Assembly: GCA_964574325.1 (NCBI GenBank)
Contig: CAZNMY010000014.1
Coordinates: forward strand, 21,101-85,100
Direction: 5' to 3'
DNA length: 64,000 bases
Source: CAMDPA01 sp964574325
GTDB taxonomy: Bacteria > Pseudomonadota > Alphaproteobacteria > Rhizobiales > Hyphomicrobiaceae
The notes under the pieces were generated by a model. That model was not told the origin of the DNA and did no database searches. It saw nothing but the letters and a program-made list of their open reading frames with translations. Every line of letters starts with the position of its first letter. Position 1 is the first letter of the stretch. Below, one piece after another: positions 8,643-17,305 of the stretch. A program made the translations under genes and the position numbers.

Positions 8643-9869
8643 ATGTCGACGGCGGGTAGCGAGACGGCAAAGGAGGCGACAGCTTCGGCAAGCGGGCCTC
8701 TCAAGTCCGTCTGGATGGCGCCGAAGCTCGCGTTCCGCAATTTGTTCCACGACATCCTGAGCCTTGCCGTCACGCTGACGGGCATCGTGTTCTCCGTGGT
8801 CCTGGTGGCGGTCCAATGCGGTCTCTATATCGGCGCAGAGCGAACGATCGCGGGCGTGGTCGATCAGATCAAGACAGACCTGTGGGTGACACCGTATGGC
8901 ACCAAGAGCTTCGACGATCCGGCGTTCATGAACGGCCGCGAGAAATTTCTCGTGCTGTCGACACCGGGTGTCGCTGCAGCGGAAGATCTGGTCGTGAACT
9001 TCGCGAACTGGCGCAAGCCGTGCGGCGGTAATACCGCGGTACTGGTGGTCGGCGCGAACTGGAACAATCCAGACGCATCGTTCCAGCCGTGGAACATCGT
9101 GCAGGGGAACCTGCAGACGCTGATGACGCCGAACTCGGTTGCGGTCGACGACACCTATTTCAAGGACCTCGGTTTCGACGGCGAGTGCAGCTTCAAGCTC
9201 GGAGCGAACGCCGAGATCATGGGCAACCGGGTGACGGTTACGGCTGTCACACACGGCATCCGCTCGTTCACGACGCTGCCTTACGTGTTCACGACGTTGC
9301 GCCGGGCGCAGTCCTGGCTCGAGGCGTCGCCGGATCAGGGGTCGTACACGCTCGTTCGCGTTGCGCAGGGCGAAAACATCGAGGAGGTGCGTAAGCGTCT
9401 CGCCAGCCGGCTCACCGACAACGAAGTGCTGACGCATCAGGAATTCCGGACGCGCAGCCTCAATCAGTGGTTGTTCGGCACGGGCGCGGGCGGCGCGCTG
9501 ATCGCGGGAGCGCTGCTGGGTCTCGTCGTCGGCATCGTGATCGTGGCGCAGACGCTCTATGCCAGCACGAAGGACCATCTCAACGAATTCGCGACCCTGC
9601 GTGCGCTCGGTGCTTCGGCGAGCTACATCCATCAGGTGATCCTGATGCAGGCGATGATCAGCGCGGTGGTCGGCTACGTGCTGGGCATGGCGCTCAGCCT
9701 CGCCGTCATCAATCTATGGACGTCCCTCGACAACACGATGATCATCGTGATGACGCCGGGACTGGCGGCTTCGCTGTTCGCCGTGACGATCGGGATGTGC
9801 GCGATCGCAGCGATGTCGGCGATCCTGAAGGTGACGCGGATCGATCCGGCAGGCGTGTTCAGCAGGTAA
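8643..9869 (+). CDS. MacB/DevC-like ABC transporter permease
   Basis: This 408-residue protein has an N-terminal membrane helix (LAVTLTGIVFSVVLVAVQCG), a large periplasmic MacB-type core, and a C-terminal FtsX domain with three helices (GALIAGALLGLVVGIVIVAQ, MISAVVGYVLGMALSLAVI and AASLFAVTIGMCAIAAMSAI). FtsX/MacB permeases do not transport through a classical pore; they couple cytoplasmic ATP hydrolysis to periplasmic movement. With the downstream ATPase and HlyD adaptor it forms a tripartite exporter like cyanobacterial DevBCA. The start at 8643 is chosen over 8370 because homology begins after the sequence MSTAGSETAKEA. Confidence 0.88.
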   Translation: MSTAGSETAKEATASASGPLKSVWMAPKLAFRNLFHDILSLAVTLTGIVFSVVLVAVQCGLYIGAERTIAGVVDQIKTDLWVTPYGTKSFDDPAFMNGREKFLVLSTPGVAAAEDLVVNFANWRKPCGGNTAVLVVGANWNNPDASFQPWNIVQGNLQTLMTPNSVAVDDTYFKDLGFDGECSFKLGANAEIMGNRVTVTAVTHGIRSFTTLPYVFTTLRRAQSWLEASPDQGSYTLVRVAQGENIEEVRKRLASRLTDNEVLTHQEFRTRSLNQWLFGTGAGGALIAGALLGLVVGIVIVAQTLYASTKDHLNEFATLRALGASASYIHQVILMQAMISAVVGYVLGMALSLAVINLWTSLDNTMIIVMTPGLAASLFAVTIGMCAIAAMSAILKVTRIDPAGVFSR

Positions 9870-9975
9870 GGCTACGAGCGGGCGCCCAGTTCCCTGGGGG
9901 ACTGCAAAGTGCTCTGATATCGTGGAAGTGTCGAGGCGGGTGCGGATTTCCGGGGCCATGCCAGGAGCAGGTGAG

Positions 9976-10788
9976 ATGACGGTCGAGGCGACAGGGCGCA
10001 AGCCGCTGCTCGATGCCAAGGGCATCGTGAAGATCCACGGCAGCGGCAGCCTTGCCAACAAGGTGCTGAAGGGCATCGACGTGTCGCTGCTGCCCGGGGA
10101 ACTGACCCTGCTCATGGGACCTTCGGGAAGCGGCAAGACCACGCTGCTGTCGATCATGGGCTGCCTGATGACGCCGACCGAGGGCGACCTGATGGTGGCC
10201 GGCGAAAAGGGCGTAGGGCTGTCGGCGGAGGCGCTGGCGGACATCCGGCGGCGGCACATCGGCTTCGTGTTCCAGTCGTACAATCTGTTTCCGACGATGA
10301 ATGTTCTCGACAACGTGCTGCTGGCGATGGACGTGCGCCGGACCAAAGCGGCCAATCCAGTCGATATGGCGAGCAAAGCACTGATCGAAGTGGGGCTCGC
10401 TCATCGGATCAAGGCGTTCCCGTCCAAGCTCAGCGGCGGCGAGAAGCAGCGGGTCGCGATCGCGCGGGCGCTGGCAGGATCGCCGAGCGTCGTGCTCGCG
10501 GATGAACCCACCGCAGCACTCGACACCGAGAACGGGAAGGCCGTCATGGCGCTGCTGTCGAAGGTCGGTCAGGACCCGACACGCGCCGTGCTGGCGGTGA
10601 CGCACGATCACCGAATGCTACCCTACGCAGACCGAATCATCCGGATCGAAGATGGCCATATCGTCGGTGACGAGCGGCCGAAGGCAGCAAAGAAAGCGGA
10701 CAGCTCAGATCATGTCGTCACTCAAAGCCAAGGAAACGCGGGCCAGGCAGGTTTCGGCTATCGCGTCAGGGTCAAGCAGACTTCGTAA
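9976..10788 (+). CDS. ABC transporter ATP-binding protein, LolD/DevA-like
   Basis: The 270-residue ATPase powers the adjacent FtsX-type permease. Walker A is GPSGSGKTTLL (near residue 47), the Q-loop is FVFQSYNLFPTMN, the signature is LSGGEKQRVAIARAL, Walker B is VVLADEPTAALD and the H-loop is AVTHDHRM, so all catalytic elements are present. The Q-loop with FVFQSYNLFP is typical of the MacB/LolD branch. Start 9976 has CAGGAG upstream; the earlier in-frame ATG at 9922 lacks one. It begins about 106 bases after the permease, and its last 77 bases overlap the adaptor gene. Confidence 0.92.
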   Translation: MTVEATGRKPLLDAKGIVKIHGSGSLANKVLKGIDVSLLPGELTLLMGPSGSGKTTLLSIMGCLMTPTEGDLMVAGEKGVGLSAEALADIRRRHIGFVFQSYNLFPTMNVLDNVLLAMDVRRTKAANPVDMASKALIEVGLAHRIKAFPSKLSGGEKQRVAIARALAGSPSVVLADEPTAALDTENGKAVMALLSKVGQDPTRAVLAVTHDHRMLPYADRIIRIEDGHIVGDERPKAAKKADSSDHVVTQSQGNAGQAGFGYRVRVKQTS

Positions 10789-11833
10789 GCCGGGGTCGGC
10801 TCTGGGCGTTACATTCGCGACGGCATTGCTGATCGGCTGCGCGTTCGTCGATGTTCCGGCATCGGCCCAGACGGCGTCCGGACAAGCGGCGACTGGGCCG
10901 GTGATGCCCGGCAACACGGGTGCCGGCGGATGGATCGCGGCGGCGCCGGGCCGGGTCGAGCCGCGCAACGGCGAGATCAAGATCGGAACGCCGATCCTGG
11001 GGCGGGTGTTCGAGGTTCTGGTCACTGTCGGCACGGTGGTCGAGGTCGACGAGCTGCTGGTGCGGCTCGACGACGACGAGGCGCGGGCGCGCATGGCGGC
11101 CGCCGAATACGAAGCGGGCGCCAGACGCCAGGAGCGTGACCGGCTGCCACCGACCGCGGGGCGCGAGGACGTGCGCCGGGCGGAAGACGCGGTCTACGGC
11201 GCTGAACGTGGCGTCACGGGCGCGCGTTTCGAGCTCGATTTCGCACAGTCCGCACGCCGCAAGGGCACGGGCAGTGCGCAGAACGTGACGCAAGCGCGGC
11301 GGCGGCTCGCCGAGGCGAACGATCGTTTGCAGCGCGAGCGTCTGGCTTTCGCGGCGGCTCAGGCCAAGCCCGGTCTGCCGTCGCCGAGCCGTGCGGAATC
11401 GATGGTCAGTGCCGGGCGCGCAGAGGTCGCGATCGCCGAGGCCATTCTCGACAAGACGAGAATTCGTGCGCCGGCGGCAGGTACGGTGCTGCAGCAGAAT
11501 GCGAAGCTCGGCGAGGTCGTCGGGCCGTCGCCGGAGCAGCCGCTGGTCGTCATCGGCGACGTCGATGCGATGCGGGTGAAGGCGGAGGTGGACGAGGCCG
11601 ACGTCGCGAAGATCAAGATCGGACAAAAGGCGTTCGTGCGCTCGCAGAGCTATCCGGGCCGTGAGTTCGAGGGCACCGTGGCGAAGATCGCGCCGACGCT
11701 GGCGCCGCCGCGGATCGGTCAGCGCGGCCCCCGCCGGCCGACGGACGTGGAGGTGATCGAGGTGACGATCAATCTCGACGGCAAGGTGCCGCTGCTCACC
11801 GGCATGCGGGTGGATGCGTTCTTCAGGAAGTGA
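10712..11833 (+). CDS. HlyD-family periplasmic adaptor, DevB-like
   Basis: This 373-residue membrane-fusion protein has an N-terminal hydrophobic segment (GVTFATALLIGCAFVDVPAS). A lipoyl half-motif follows (PGRVEPRNGEIKIGTPILG), then a helical hairpin rich in Ala, Arg and Glu (about 120-230), the second lipoyl half (IRAPAAGTVLQQNAKLGEVV) and a beta-barrel. It would bridge the inner-membrane MacB-like permease to an outer-membrane channel, which is not encoded here. The start at 10712 lies within the ATPase gene, giving a 77-base overlap that implies coupled expression. Confidence 0.88.
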   Translation: MSSLKAKETRARQVSAIASGSSRLRKPGSALGVTFATALLIGCAFVDVPASAQTASGQAATGPVMPGNTGAGGWIAAAPGRVEPRNGEIKIGTPILGRVFEVLVTVGTVVEVDELLVRLDDDEARARMAAAEYEAGARRQERDRLPPTAGREDVRRAEDAVYGAERGVTGARFELDFAQSARRKGTGSAQNVTQARRRLAEANDRLQRERLAFAAAQAKPGLPSPSRAESMVSAGRAEVAIAEAILDKTRIRAPAAGTVLQQNAKLGEVVGPSPEQPLVVIGDVDAMRVKAEVDEADVAKIKIGQKAFVRSQSYPGREFEGTVAKIAPTLAPPRIGQRGPRRPTDVEVIEVTINLDGKVPLLTGMRVDAFFRK

Positions 11834-11837
11834 GATG

Positions 11838-11912
11838 GGGCGGCGGGCAACAGGGGCAGGCAGCAGGCGGCAGGAACTCAGGTAACGGACAACAGGCAAC
11901 GAGCGGCGGGCT
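11838..11912. repeat. Imperfect G/C/A-rich short-unit repeat
   Basis: The intergenic sequence is built of degenerate units such as GGGCAACAGG, GGCAGGCAGCAGGCGGCAGG and GACAACAGGCAACGAG. It looks like slippage-derived low-complexity sequence; no function is evident. Confidence 0.4.
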
Positions 11913-11946
11913 ATGCCGGGTAGGGCGGGTCGGCTAATCTCGCGAC

Positions 11947-12897
11947 ATGGACGACGAAAACCCGATACTCGATGCAGCGGACATCGCCCGCGATCTCCTC
12001 GCCTGGTACCGGGCGGCGGGTGTCGACGATGCCGTGGGCGATGAAGCCATCGACTGGTTCGCTCGCGGGGACGAGGCGCCCGGCAAGGGGTTCAGGCTGG
12101 CGGCTCGAGGTGGAACCTCTGGAGGCGCGCCAGCTTCGGAGATTCCGTCTTCGGGGGGGGCGGGTGCGGCAGTTTCCGAGAGGCCGTCAGAGCCGCGTGT
12201 GCGGCCATCCTTGTCCGGTGGAGCCCAGCCAACGCCTTCTCAACACGCGCCGTCCTCGAGTGGCGTGCGTCAGTTCCCGACAGCATCGCCGGACGAGGCG
12301 GTCATGGCCGCGCGGTCGGCAGCGGCGACGGCTGCGACGCTGAGTGATCTCAAGGCGTGTCTCGAGGGGTTCAAGGGGTGCGCCTTGAAGGCAACCGCCA
12401 AGAACCTGTGCTTCTTCCGCGGCGCGGAGCGCGCCCGGCTGATGCTGATCGGCGAGGCGCCGGGTCGTGACGAGGATCTGTCGGGTGTGCCGTTCGTCGG
12501 GCCGGCCGGTCAGTTGCTCGACAAGATGCTGGCGGCGATCGGTCTGTCGGAAAGCCAAGTTCACATCACGAACACCGTTTATTGGCGGCCACCGGGCAAT
12601 CGCACGCCCAGTCCACAAGAGACATTGGCCTGCCGGCCGTTTCTCGATCGTCAAATCGAACTGGTGCAGCCGGACGTGATCGGCCTGCTCGGCGGCGCTG
12701 CCGCCAACACCGTGCTGGGCGTGCCGGGCGGCATCATGAAACTGCGCGGAAGCTGGCGGGAAATCGAGATCGGTGGGCGAACGATCAGGGTGATGCCCAC
12801 GCTGCATCCGGCCTTCCTGTTACGCTCGCCTGCCAACAAGCGGCAGGCGTGGCGCGACCTGCTGGCGCTCATCGACGCGCTCGAAGCGGGGCGCTGA
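11947..12897 (+). CDS. Family 4-like uracil-DNA glycosylase
   Basis: This 316-residue enzyme is predicted to remove uracil from DNA. A low-complexity N-terminal part (about residues 1-125) precedes the UDG fold. Active-site motif 1 is GEAPGRDED, followed by GVPFVGPAGQLLDKML, a PPGNRTP loop and the C-terminal motif LHPAFLLRSP. Relative to the Thermus family 4 enzyme, two of the four [4Fe-4S] cysteines are replaced: the first of CxxC reads F (FKGC) and the K-C-R-P-P cysteine reads W (YWRPPGNR). The cluster is probably absent or altered. It stands alone, 112 bases after the exporter operon. Confidence 0.86.
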   Translation: MDDENPILDAADIARDLLAWYRAAGVDDAVGDEAIDWFARGDEAPGKGFRLAARGGTSGGAPASEIPSSGGAGAAVSERPSEPRVRPSLSGGAQPTPSQHAPSSSGVRQFPTASPDEAVMAARSAAATAATLSDLKACLEGFKGCALKATAKNLCFFRGAERARLMLIGEAPGRDEDLSGVPFVGPAGQLLDKMLAAIGLSESQVHITNTVYWRPPGNRTPSPQETLACRPFLDRQIELVQPDVIGLLGGAAANTVLGVPGGIMKLRGSWREIEIGGRTIRVMPTLHPAFLLRSPANKRQAWRDLLALIDALEAGR

Positions 12898-13093
12898 ACG
12901 GCGAGTTCGCAGATGGTGGGCATGCATCGCGATGCGCGCTCCGTGTTGCATCTTAGTCATGCTCACCGACTGAAAACCGGCTATTGTGCGGCACGTCTGG
13001 AAGCGTGGGCCAGCCGGCGGAAGTGTCTCTATGTTCCGTCAACTGCTCGTCGAACGAATTCCTGCAGTCGTTGCGAATAGAGGGGCGTGACCG

Positions 13094-14896
13094 ATGGGAC
13101 CTGGCACCGAAGTGAAGCGGATGGCACTGGTCATCGGCAACGGCGCCTACAAGGGTGCGTCGCCGTTGAAGAATCCGGTCAACGACGCGGTCGCGGTCGG
13201 CAAGCGGCTGGTCGATATCGGCTTCGAGGTTCGCACCGAGACCGATGCGACCGCCGACAGAATGCTGCGGGCCCTCAGTGATTTCACACAGGCGCTGACC
13301 GAGGCGGGCGCCGACGGCCGGCCGACGGCGGCGGTCGTATTCTACGCGGGCCATGGCGTGCAGGTCGACGGCGAGAACTATCTGCTGCCTGTCGATGCCC
13401 ACATCCGCAATAAGCTAGATCTGCTGCACAGCGCGGTCGGTCTGCAGATCGCCCTGCAGACGCTCAGCTCCGCGACGAAGACGTGTGTGGTGCTGCTCGA
13501 CTGCTGCCGCGACAACCCATTGCCGCGCACGTTCGGCGGCGGGACGCGATCGGCGTCGGGGTCGCACGGTCTCGCCAATGTGCAGGCGCCTCCTGGAGTC
13601 TATGTCGCGTTCTCGACGCAGCCGCACTTCGTGGCTCTCGACGGCACCGGCGACAACAGCCCGTTCACCGAGGGGCTGGTCCAGTTCATGGGGCAGCCGG
13701 GCAAGCATGTCTCGGACGTCATCATGGACGTGCGGAAGGTGGTCTACGAGAAGACCGGCGGCCAGCAGGTGCCGTGGGATCACTCGGCGCTGTTCGAGCC
13801 GTTCCGCTTCGTCGCTGGCGACGTGACGCGCCTGGACGGGCTGAACGACGAGCAGCGGCAGAATGTGCTTCAGCAGGAGGCGGAGGCGCGGGAGGCGAGC
13901 TACTGGCAGGTCGTCCAGAACAGCAAGGACGTCGGCTTCATCCATAGTTTCGTCACGCAGTTCCCGAACAGCAAGTATCGGGCCGGCGCGCTGGAGCGGA
14001 TCGACGACCTGAAGGCGCGCACCCAGTTCCGGCGCATGGCGCGGATTTTCAGCATCGGGGCATTCCTGCTGGTGGCGGGCTGGCTGTTCAGCCTGTGGGC
14101 TCTGACCAAGACGCTGCCGGACACCAACATCGCGATGGGCGATATCGTCAATCCCGACGACGGGGAGCCGGGCTTCGAGGGGTCGTACCTGGCGTGCCGG
14201 ATGCGATGCGTGTTCGATCGTTTCGACAGGCCGTGCGTCGCCTTCTCGTATGACCGATCAGCGCCGGTTACGCCCCAGGCGTCGGTGCCCGACGACAAGG
14301 CGAAGGCGGTAAATGCAGGAGTGGCGGTAGGCCGCGAACTCCAGGTGGGAATGCGCCGATGCTTCCCGAAATATGCCGCCGACTACTACTGGAACCCGAG
14401 CGAGACCATGTCGGAGCCGGTCGATTCGGAGATCATGCCGTCGTTCCTGGTGAAGCCGCCGGAGCCCAAGAAGAGCCCTTACAAGATGAGCTGGTACCGG
14501 ACGCTGGCCGGTGAGCCGGTCGATCTGGCCGATATGCTCAGCAAGGGCGACGTCGACTACAAGAACGATCCGAAGACGGGGCGCACGAGTTGGGCGCTGA
14601 ATGCCGGCGAATGCCAGCAGACCTGCATCGAACTCGGCGACAAATGCCGCGGGTTCTCTTACACTTCGATCGCCAACCGGTGCGAGCTGTTCAAGTCGGT
14701 ACGCGGGGTGATGCGGGATCAGGCGAGCGGAAGACCGGTTTTCATGCCGGCCACGATCAGCGCCTGCGACGACCCCAATGCGACGATCGATCTGCAAACC
14801 AAGGAAAGTGATTGCCCGCCGCGCAACAGTCTGGTCCAACAAGCACCGAGGCGATCGCCGGGTTCGCCGAGCGCGAGCGAGCCTGCAAAGAAATAG
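13094..14896 (+). CDS. Caspase-like (peptidase C14) protein with membrane anchor and PAN-like Cys-rich tail
   Basis: This 600-residue protein has a caspase-like p20 domain at residues 8-240. The catalytic His is H87 (VFYAGHGVQ) and the Cys lies in LLDCCRDNP (C137/C138). A short helical repeat follows (FIHSFVTQFPNSKYRAGALE, about 283-302) of the kind often seen after bacterial caspase domains. A single membrane helix lies at about 317-337. The remaining 260 residues hold two Cys-rich modules (C368/C372/C381/C422 and C506/C510/C517/C529/C557); the second, with CRGFSYTSIANRCELF, resembles a PAN/apple domain. The inferred topology is a cytoplasmic protease domain and a periplasmic disulfide-bonded binding domain. 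The partner and substrate are unknown. Confidence 0.85.
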   Translation: MGPGTEVKRMALVIGNGAYKGASPLKNPVNDAVAVGKRLVDIGFEVRTETDATADRMLRALSDFTQALTEAGADGRPTAAVVFYAGHGVQVDGENYLLPVDAHIRNKLDLLHSAVGLQIALQTLSSATKTCVVLLDCCRDNPLPRTFGGGTRSASGSHGLANVQAPPGVYVAFSTQPHFVALDGTGDNSPFTEGLVQFMGQPGKHVSDVIMDVRKVVYEKTGGQQVPWDHSALFEPFRFVAGDVTRLDGLNDEQRQNVLQQEAEAREASYWQVVQNSKDVGFIHSFVTQFPNSKYRAGALERIDDLKARTQFRRMARIFSIGAFLLVAGWLFSLWALTKTLPDTNIAMGDIVNPDDGEPGFEGSYLACRMRCVFDRFDRPCVAFSYDRSAPVTPQASVPDDKAKAVNAGVAVGRELQVGMRRCFPKYAADYYWNPSETMSEPVDSEIMPSFLVKPPEPKKSPYKMSWYRTLAGEPVDLADMLSKGDVDYKNDPKTGRTSWALNAGECQQTCIELGDKCRGFSYTSIANRCELFKSVRGVMRDQASGRPVFMPATISACDDPNATIDLQTKESDCPPRNSLVQQAPRRSPGSPSASEPAKK

Positions 14897-14924
14897 CCGC
14901 GTGGCGCGCGGCAGGAGGATGCCG

Positions 14925-15725
14925 ATGGACCAGGGAACGCTGATCAAGGAAGCCAAGCGCCTCGCCAACGAGCGCGTGACGCCGAACATGGACATGGACG
15001 AGCGCATCGACGTGCTCGAGATGACCATGGCGGAGCTGCTCGACATCCAGATCATGCGGCCGCCGCTCGGCCGTGTGACGACATGGGCATCGGGCGGCAC
15101 AGGCAAAGCCAACGGCAAATGGCTGATGGGCGATGATCCGCGGCTGCCGAAAATGCCCGACAAGCCGACGCTGATCGACTTCTTCCGCTATCGCCTGCTG
15201 CTCGATCCGCGCGGGGGCAATCATCTTCTGCAGAGCGCGAAGCTCGCCAAGGACCGCGGCCTGCCGGAGAAGCTCGTCCTCGCCTGCCTGCTGCACGACA
15301 TCTCGGTCGTCGGGTTCATTCGGACAGATCACGGCTACTGGGGCGCGCAGTTGATCGAGCCGTATGTCGATCCGGAGGTGCACTGGGCGATCAAGCATCA
15401 TCAGGCGCTGCGGTTCCGGCCCGATCCGGAGCTTGGATACGAGTATCCAAAGCAGTACCTGGAGAACTTCGTCGACGGGTACGAGCCGCCCGACTACATC
15501 AAGCGGGAATGGGACGCGTGCCGGGCCCACAAGTGGTACGGCTCGGCGATGCAGGTGTGCCTGAACGATCTCTATTCGTTCGATCCGTCCAAGAGCGTCA
15601 CGATCGACGAGTTCGAAGACATCGTCGGGCGCAACTTCAAGCAGCCGGCCGAGGGGCTCGGCTTCGACGGCTCGCCGGTCGCGCATATGTGGCGCACGAT
15701 GATCTGGCCGAACAACTTCCTCTGA
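14925..15725 (+). CDS. HD-domain protein of unknown substrate
   Basis: The 266-residue product has an HD-type phosphohydrolase core: GGNHLLQSAKLAKDRGLPEK, then ACLLHDISVVGFI (HD pair) and a downstream WAIKHHQALRF. The C-terminal half is rich in Trp and Tyr. Family members hydrolyse phosphoesters or dNTPs, or oxidise substrates with a di-iron site; the substrate cannot be told. GCAGGAGG precedes the ATG at 14925 with proper spacing, whereas the ATG at 14919 abuts it. It follows the caspase-like gene by 28 bases, so co-transcription is likely, and precedes a cupin gene. Confidence 0.72.
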   Translation: MDQGTLIKEAKRLANERVTPNMDMDERIDVLEMTMAELLDIQIMRPPLGRVTTWASGGTGKANGKWLMGDDPRLPKMPDKPTLIDFFRYRLLLDPRGGNHLLQSAKLAKDRGLPEKLVLACLLHDISVVGFIRTDHGYWGAQLIEPYVDPEVHWAIKHHQALRFRPDPELGYEYPKQYLENFVDGYEPPDYIKREWDACRAHKWYGSAMQVCLNDLYSFDPSKSVTIDEFEDIVGRNFKQPAEGLGFDGSPVAHMWRTMIWPNNFL

Positions 15726-15940
15726 CGGCGGCCTGTCGCCGGGACCGGTGGGGCCTGTTCCGGTGCGCGCATCGTGCCGGCAGGCGGTGCTGCGCCGGAA
15801 AATGAAACCATGTTTCATCTCTCCCCGCAGTCGGCCGTCTTGACCTAAGGCCCCACAAGGCCTCAATTGCGGCTTCCGAAACCTCATCGAAGCCTGGTTC
15901 CGGCTCGGGGATACCGGGGGGACCACAACGGAGACGGACT

Positions 15941-16417
15941 ATGACAGACAAGAAGGTGCAGTTCGAAGAGCGGATCACGATCGATGGCAAGAACGTCATC
16001 CTGAACCGCACGACCAATCCGACCCAGACCAGCCACGGCGTTGTCGAGTACGCCGAGATCTTCAAGCTGATCAACGTCTTCACGGACAAGTTCAACCCGA
16101 CGAACATCGACAAGGGCGACGGTACGCCGCTGCGTCTGTTCGAGTCGAAGCATACGCGCCTGGAGGTTTCCAAGCGGCGCAAGCACGACATGAGCTTCTG
16201 GCATCGTAATATCGATGCGCACGAGATCATCTTCTGCGTGCAGGGCGCGCTGAAGTGGGAGACCGAGATGGGCACGCGCATCATGAAGCCGGGCGACATG
16301 ATGATGATTCCGCGCGGCATCGCGCACCGCTCGATGCTGTGCGAAGAAAGCACGAACGACAACGTGCTGATCGAGCTCAAGGTGTTCGAGGAGCTGAAGT
16401 ACGTCGGTCCCGCATGA
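15941..16417 (+). CDS. Cupin-domain protein
   Basis: This 158-residue single-domain cupin has motif 1 around HRNIDAHEIIFCVQGALKWE and motif 2 around KPGDMMMIPRGIAHRSM. The motif-1 residues His and Glu with the motif-2 His give a plausible metal site. The PRGIAHR motif resembles homogentisate dioxygenase-type cupins, so an aromatic-ring dioxygenase or isomerase role is possible but unproven. A GGAGA site lies before the ATG. A strong terminator follows at 16446. Confidence 0.8.
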   Translation: MTDKKVQFEERITIDGKNVILNRTTNPTQTSHGVVEYAEIFKLINVFTDKFNPTNIDKGDGTPLRLFESKHTRLEVSKRRKHDMSFWHRNIDAHEIIFCVQGALKWETEMGTRIMKPGDMMMIPRGIAHRSMLCEESTNDNVLIELKVFEELKYVGPA

Positions 16418-16445
16418 AGCGATAGCGCATTCTGCCCGTTGTTTG

Positions 16446-16475
16446 CGTCCCGGCGAGCGTTCGCCGGGACGTTTT
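16446..16475 (+). terminator. Rho-independent terminator after the cupin gene
   Basis: CGTCCCGGCGA at 16446-16456, a four-base loop and TCGCCGGGACG at 16461-16471 form a perfect 11-bp stem followed by TTTT. It lies between convergent genes and may serve both. Confidence 0.8.
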
Positions 16476-16513
16476 CGTCGTGCTTCGGGCATGGCGGCCT
16501 GGATTCGCTGCGA

Positions 16514-17305
16514 TCAGCTCGCGACGCCTTCCAGGAATGCGCACATGGCTGGGTTGAAGTCCGTCGAATTCTCCATGTTGGAGATGTGCCCTGCGTTCGG
16601 GACGACGACGTGCTTCGCACCGGGAATCTCCGCCGCCGCCGCGGCCAGCACATCCGGGGGCGCGCCCTTGTCGAGAGCGCCACCGATAATCAGAACCGGC
16701 GTCCTGATCTCGCCCAGGCGGGAGCCGAACGACAGCGTCTTCAATGCCTCGCAGCAGCCCTCGTGGCCGACCGGGTTCGTCGAACGGATCATCTGGCGCA
16801 CTTTGTCCAGAACCGGCGGGTTCTTCTCCCTTGTGGCGGGTGTGAACCAGCGCTCGATCGTGGGCTCGACGAGGCCTTCCATGCCTTTCGCCCGGGCCGT
16901 GTCGATGCGGTACTGGAAGTAGGCCTGATAGTCGGGGGGAGCGTCCGGACGGGAATCGCAGGCGATCACGGAGAGCAGCCGGTTGCCGTGATCCTGGGCG
17001 AGGCCGTAGCCCATCATGCCGCCGATCGACAGGCCACACCAATGGCTCTTCTCGATGCCGAGATGGTCCCACAAAGCGAGGGCATCCGCGATCAGCATGG
17101 GGAAGGTGTAGGGCGCGGGGGTCGCCTCGGACTTGCCGTGGCCGCGATGATCGTAGCGCAGGATCTGGAAGCGATCCTGCAGCACCCGCACCTGCTCGTC
17201 CCACAGCGTCAGGTTGTTGCACAGTGCGTGGGAGAACGTGATCCAGGGCGCTCCAGGTTTTCCCTCCACGCTGAAGTTGATGTCACACCCGTTTATTCGT
17301 GCCAT
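16514..17305 (-). CDS. Alpha/beta hydrolase, 3-oxoadipate enol-lactonase-like
   Basis: This 263-residue alpha/beta hydrolase matches the PcaD branch. The oxyanion loop is SHALCNNLTLWDEQ, followed by RYDHRGHGKSEA, the nucleophile elbow GLSIGGMMGYGLA, the acid in IGGALDKGAPPD and the catalytic His in NAGHISNME. PcaD converts 3-oxoadipate enol-lactone to 3-oxoadipate in aromatic ring degradation. No other pca gene is adjacent, so a related lactone or ester substrate is equally possible. It is transcribed away from the MBL-fold gene across a 411-base divergent region. Confidence 0.82.
   Translation of the reverse strand: MARINGCDINFSVEGKPGAPWITFSHALCNNLTLWDEQVRVLQDRFQILRYDHRGHGKSEATPAPYTFPMLIADALALWDHLGIEKSHWCGLSIGGMMGYGLAQDHGNRLLSVIACDSRPDAPPDYQAYFQYRIDTARAKGMEGLVEPTIERWFTPATREKNPPVLDKVRQMIRSTNPVGHEGCCEALKTLSFGSRLGEIRTPVLIIGGALDKGAPPDVLAAAAAEIPGAKHVVVPNAGHISNMENSTDFNPAMCAFLEGVAS

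Noticed and set aside
8379..9632. 417-residue minus-strand frame opposite the ABC permease
   Set aside because: Antisense shadow with no family features; the permease covers the same bases.
13094..16417. Caspase-like gene as part of a gasdermin-type defence island
   Set aside because: No gasdermin, effector pore or phage-defence gene was recognised nearby, so a defence role is left as speculation.
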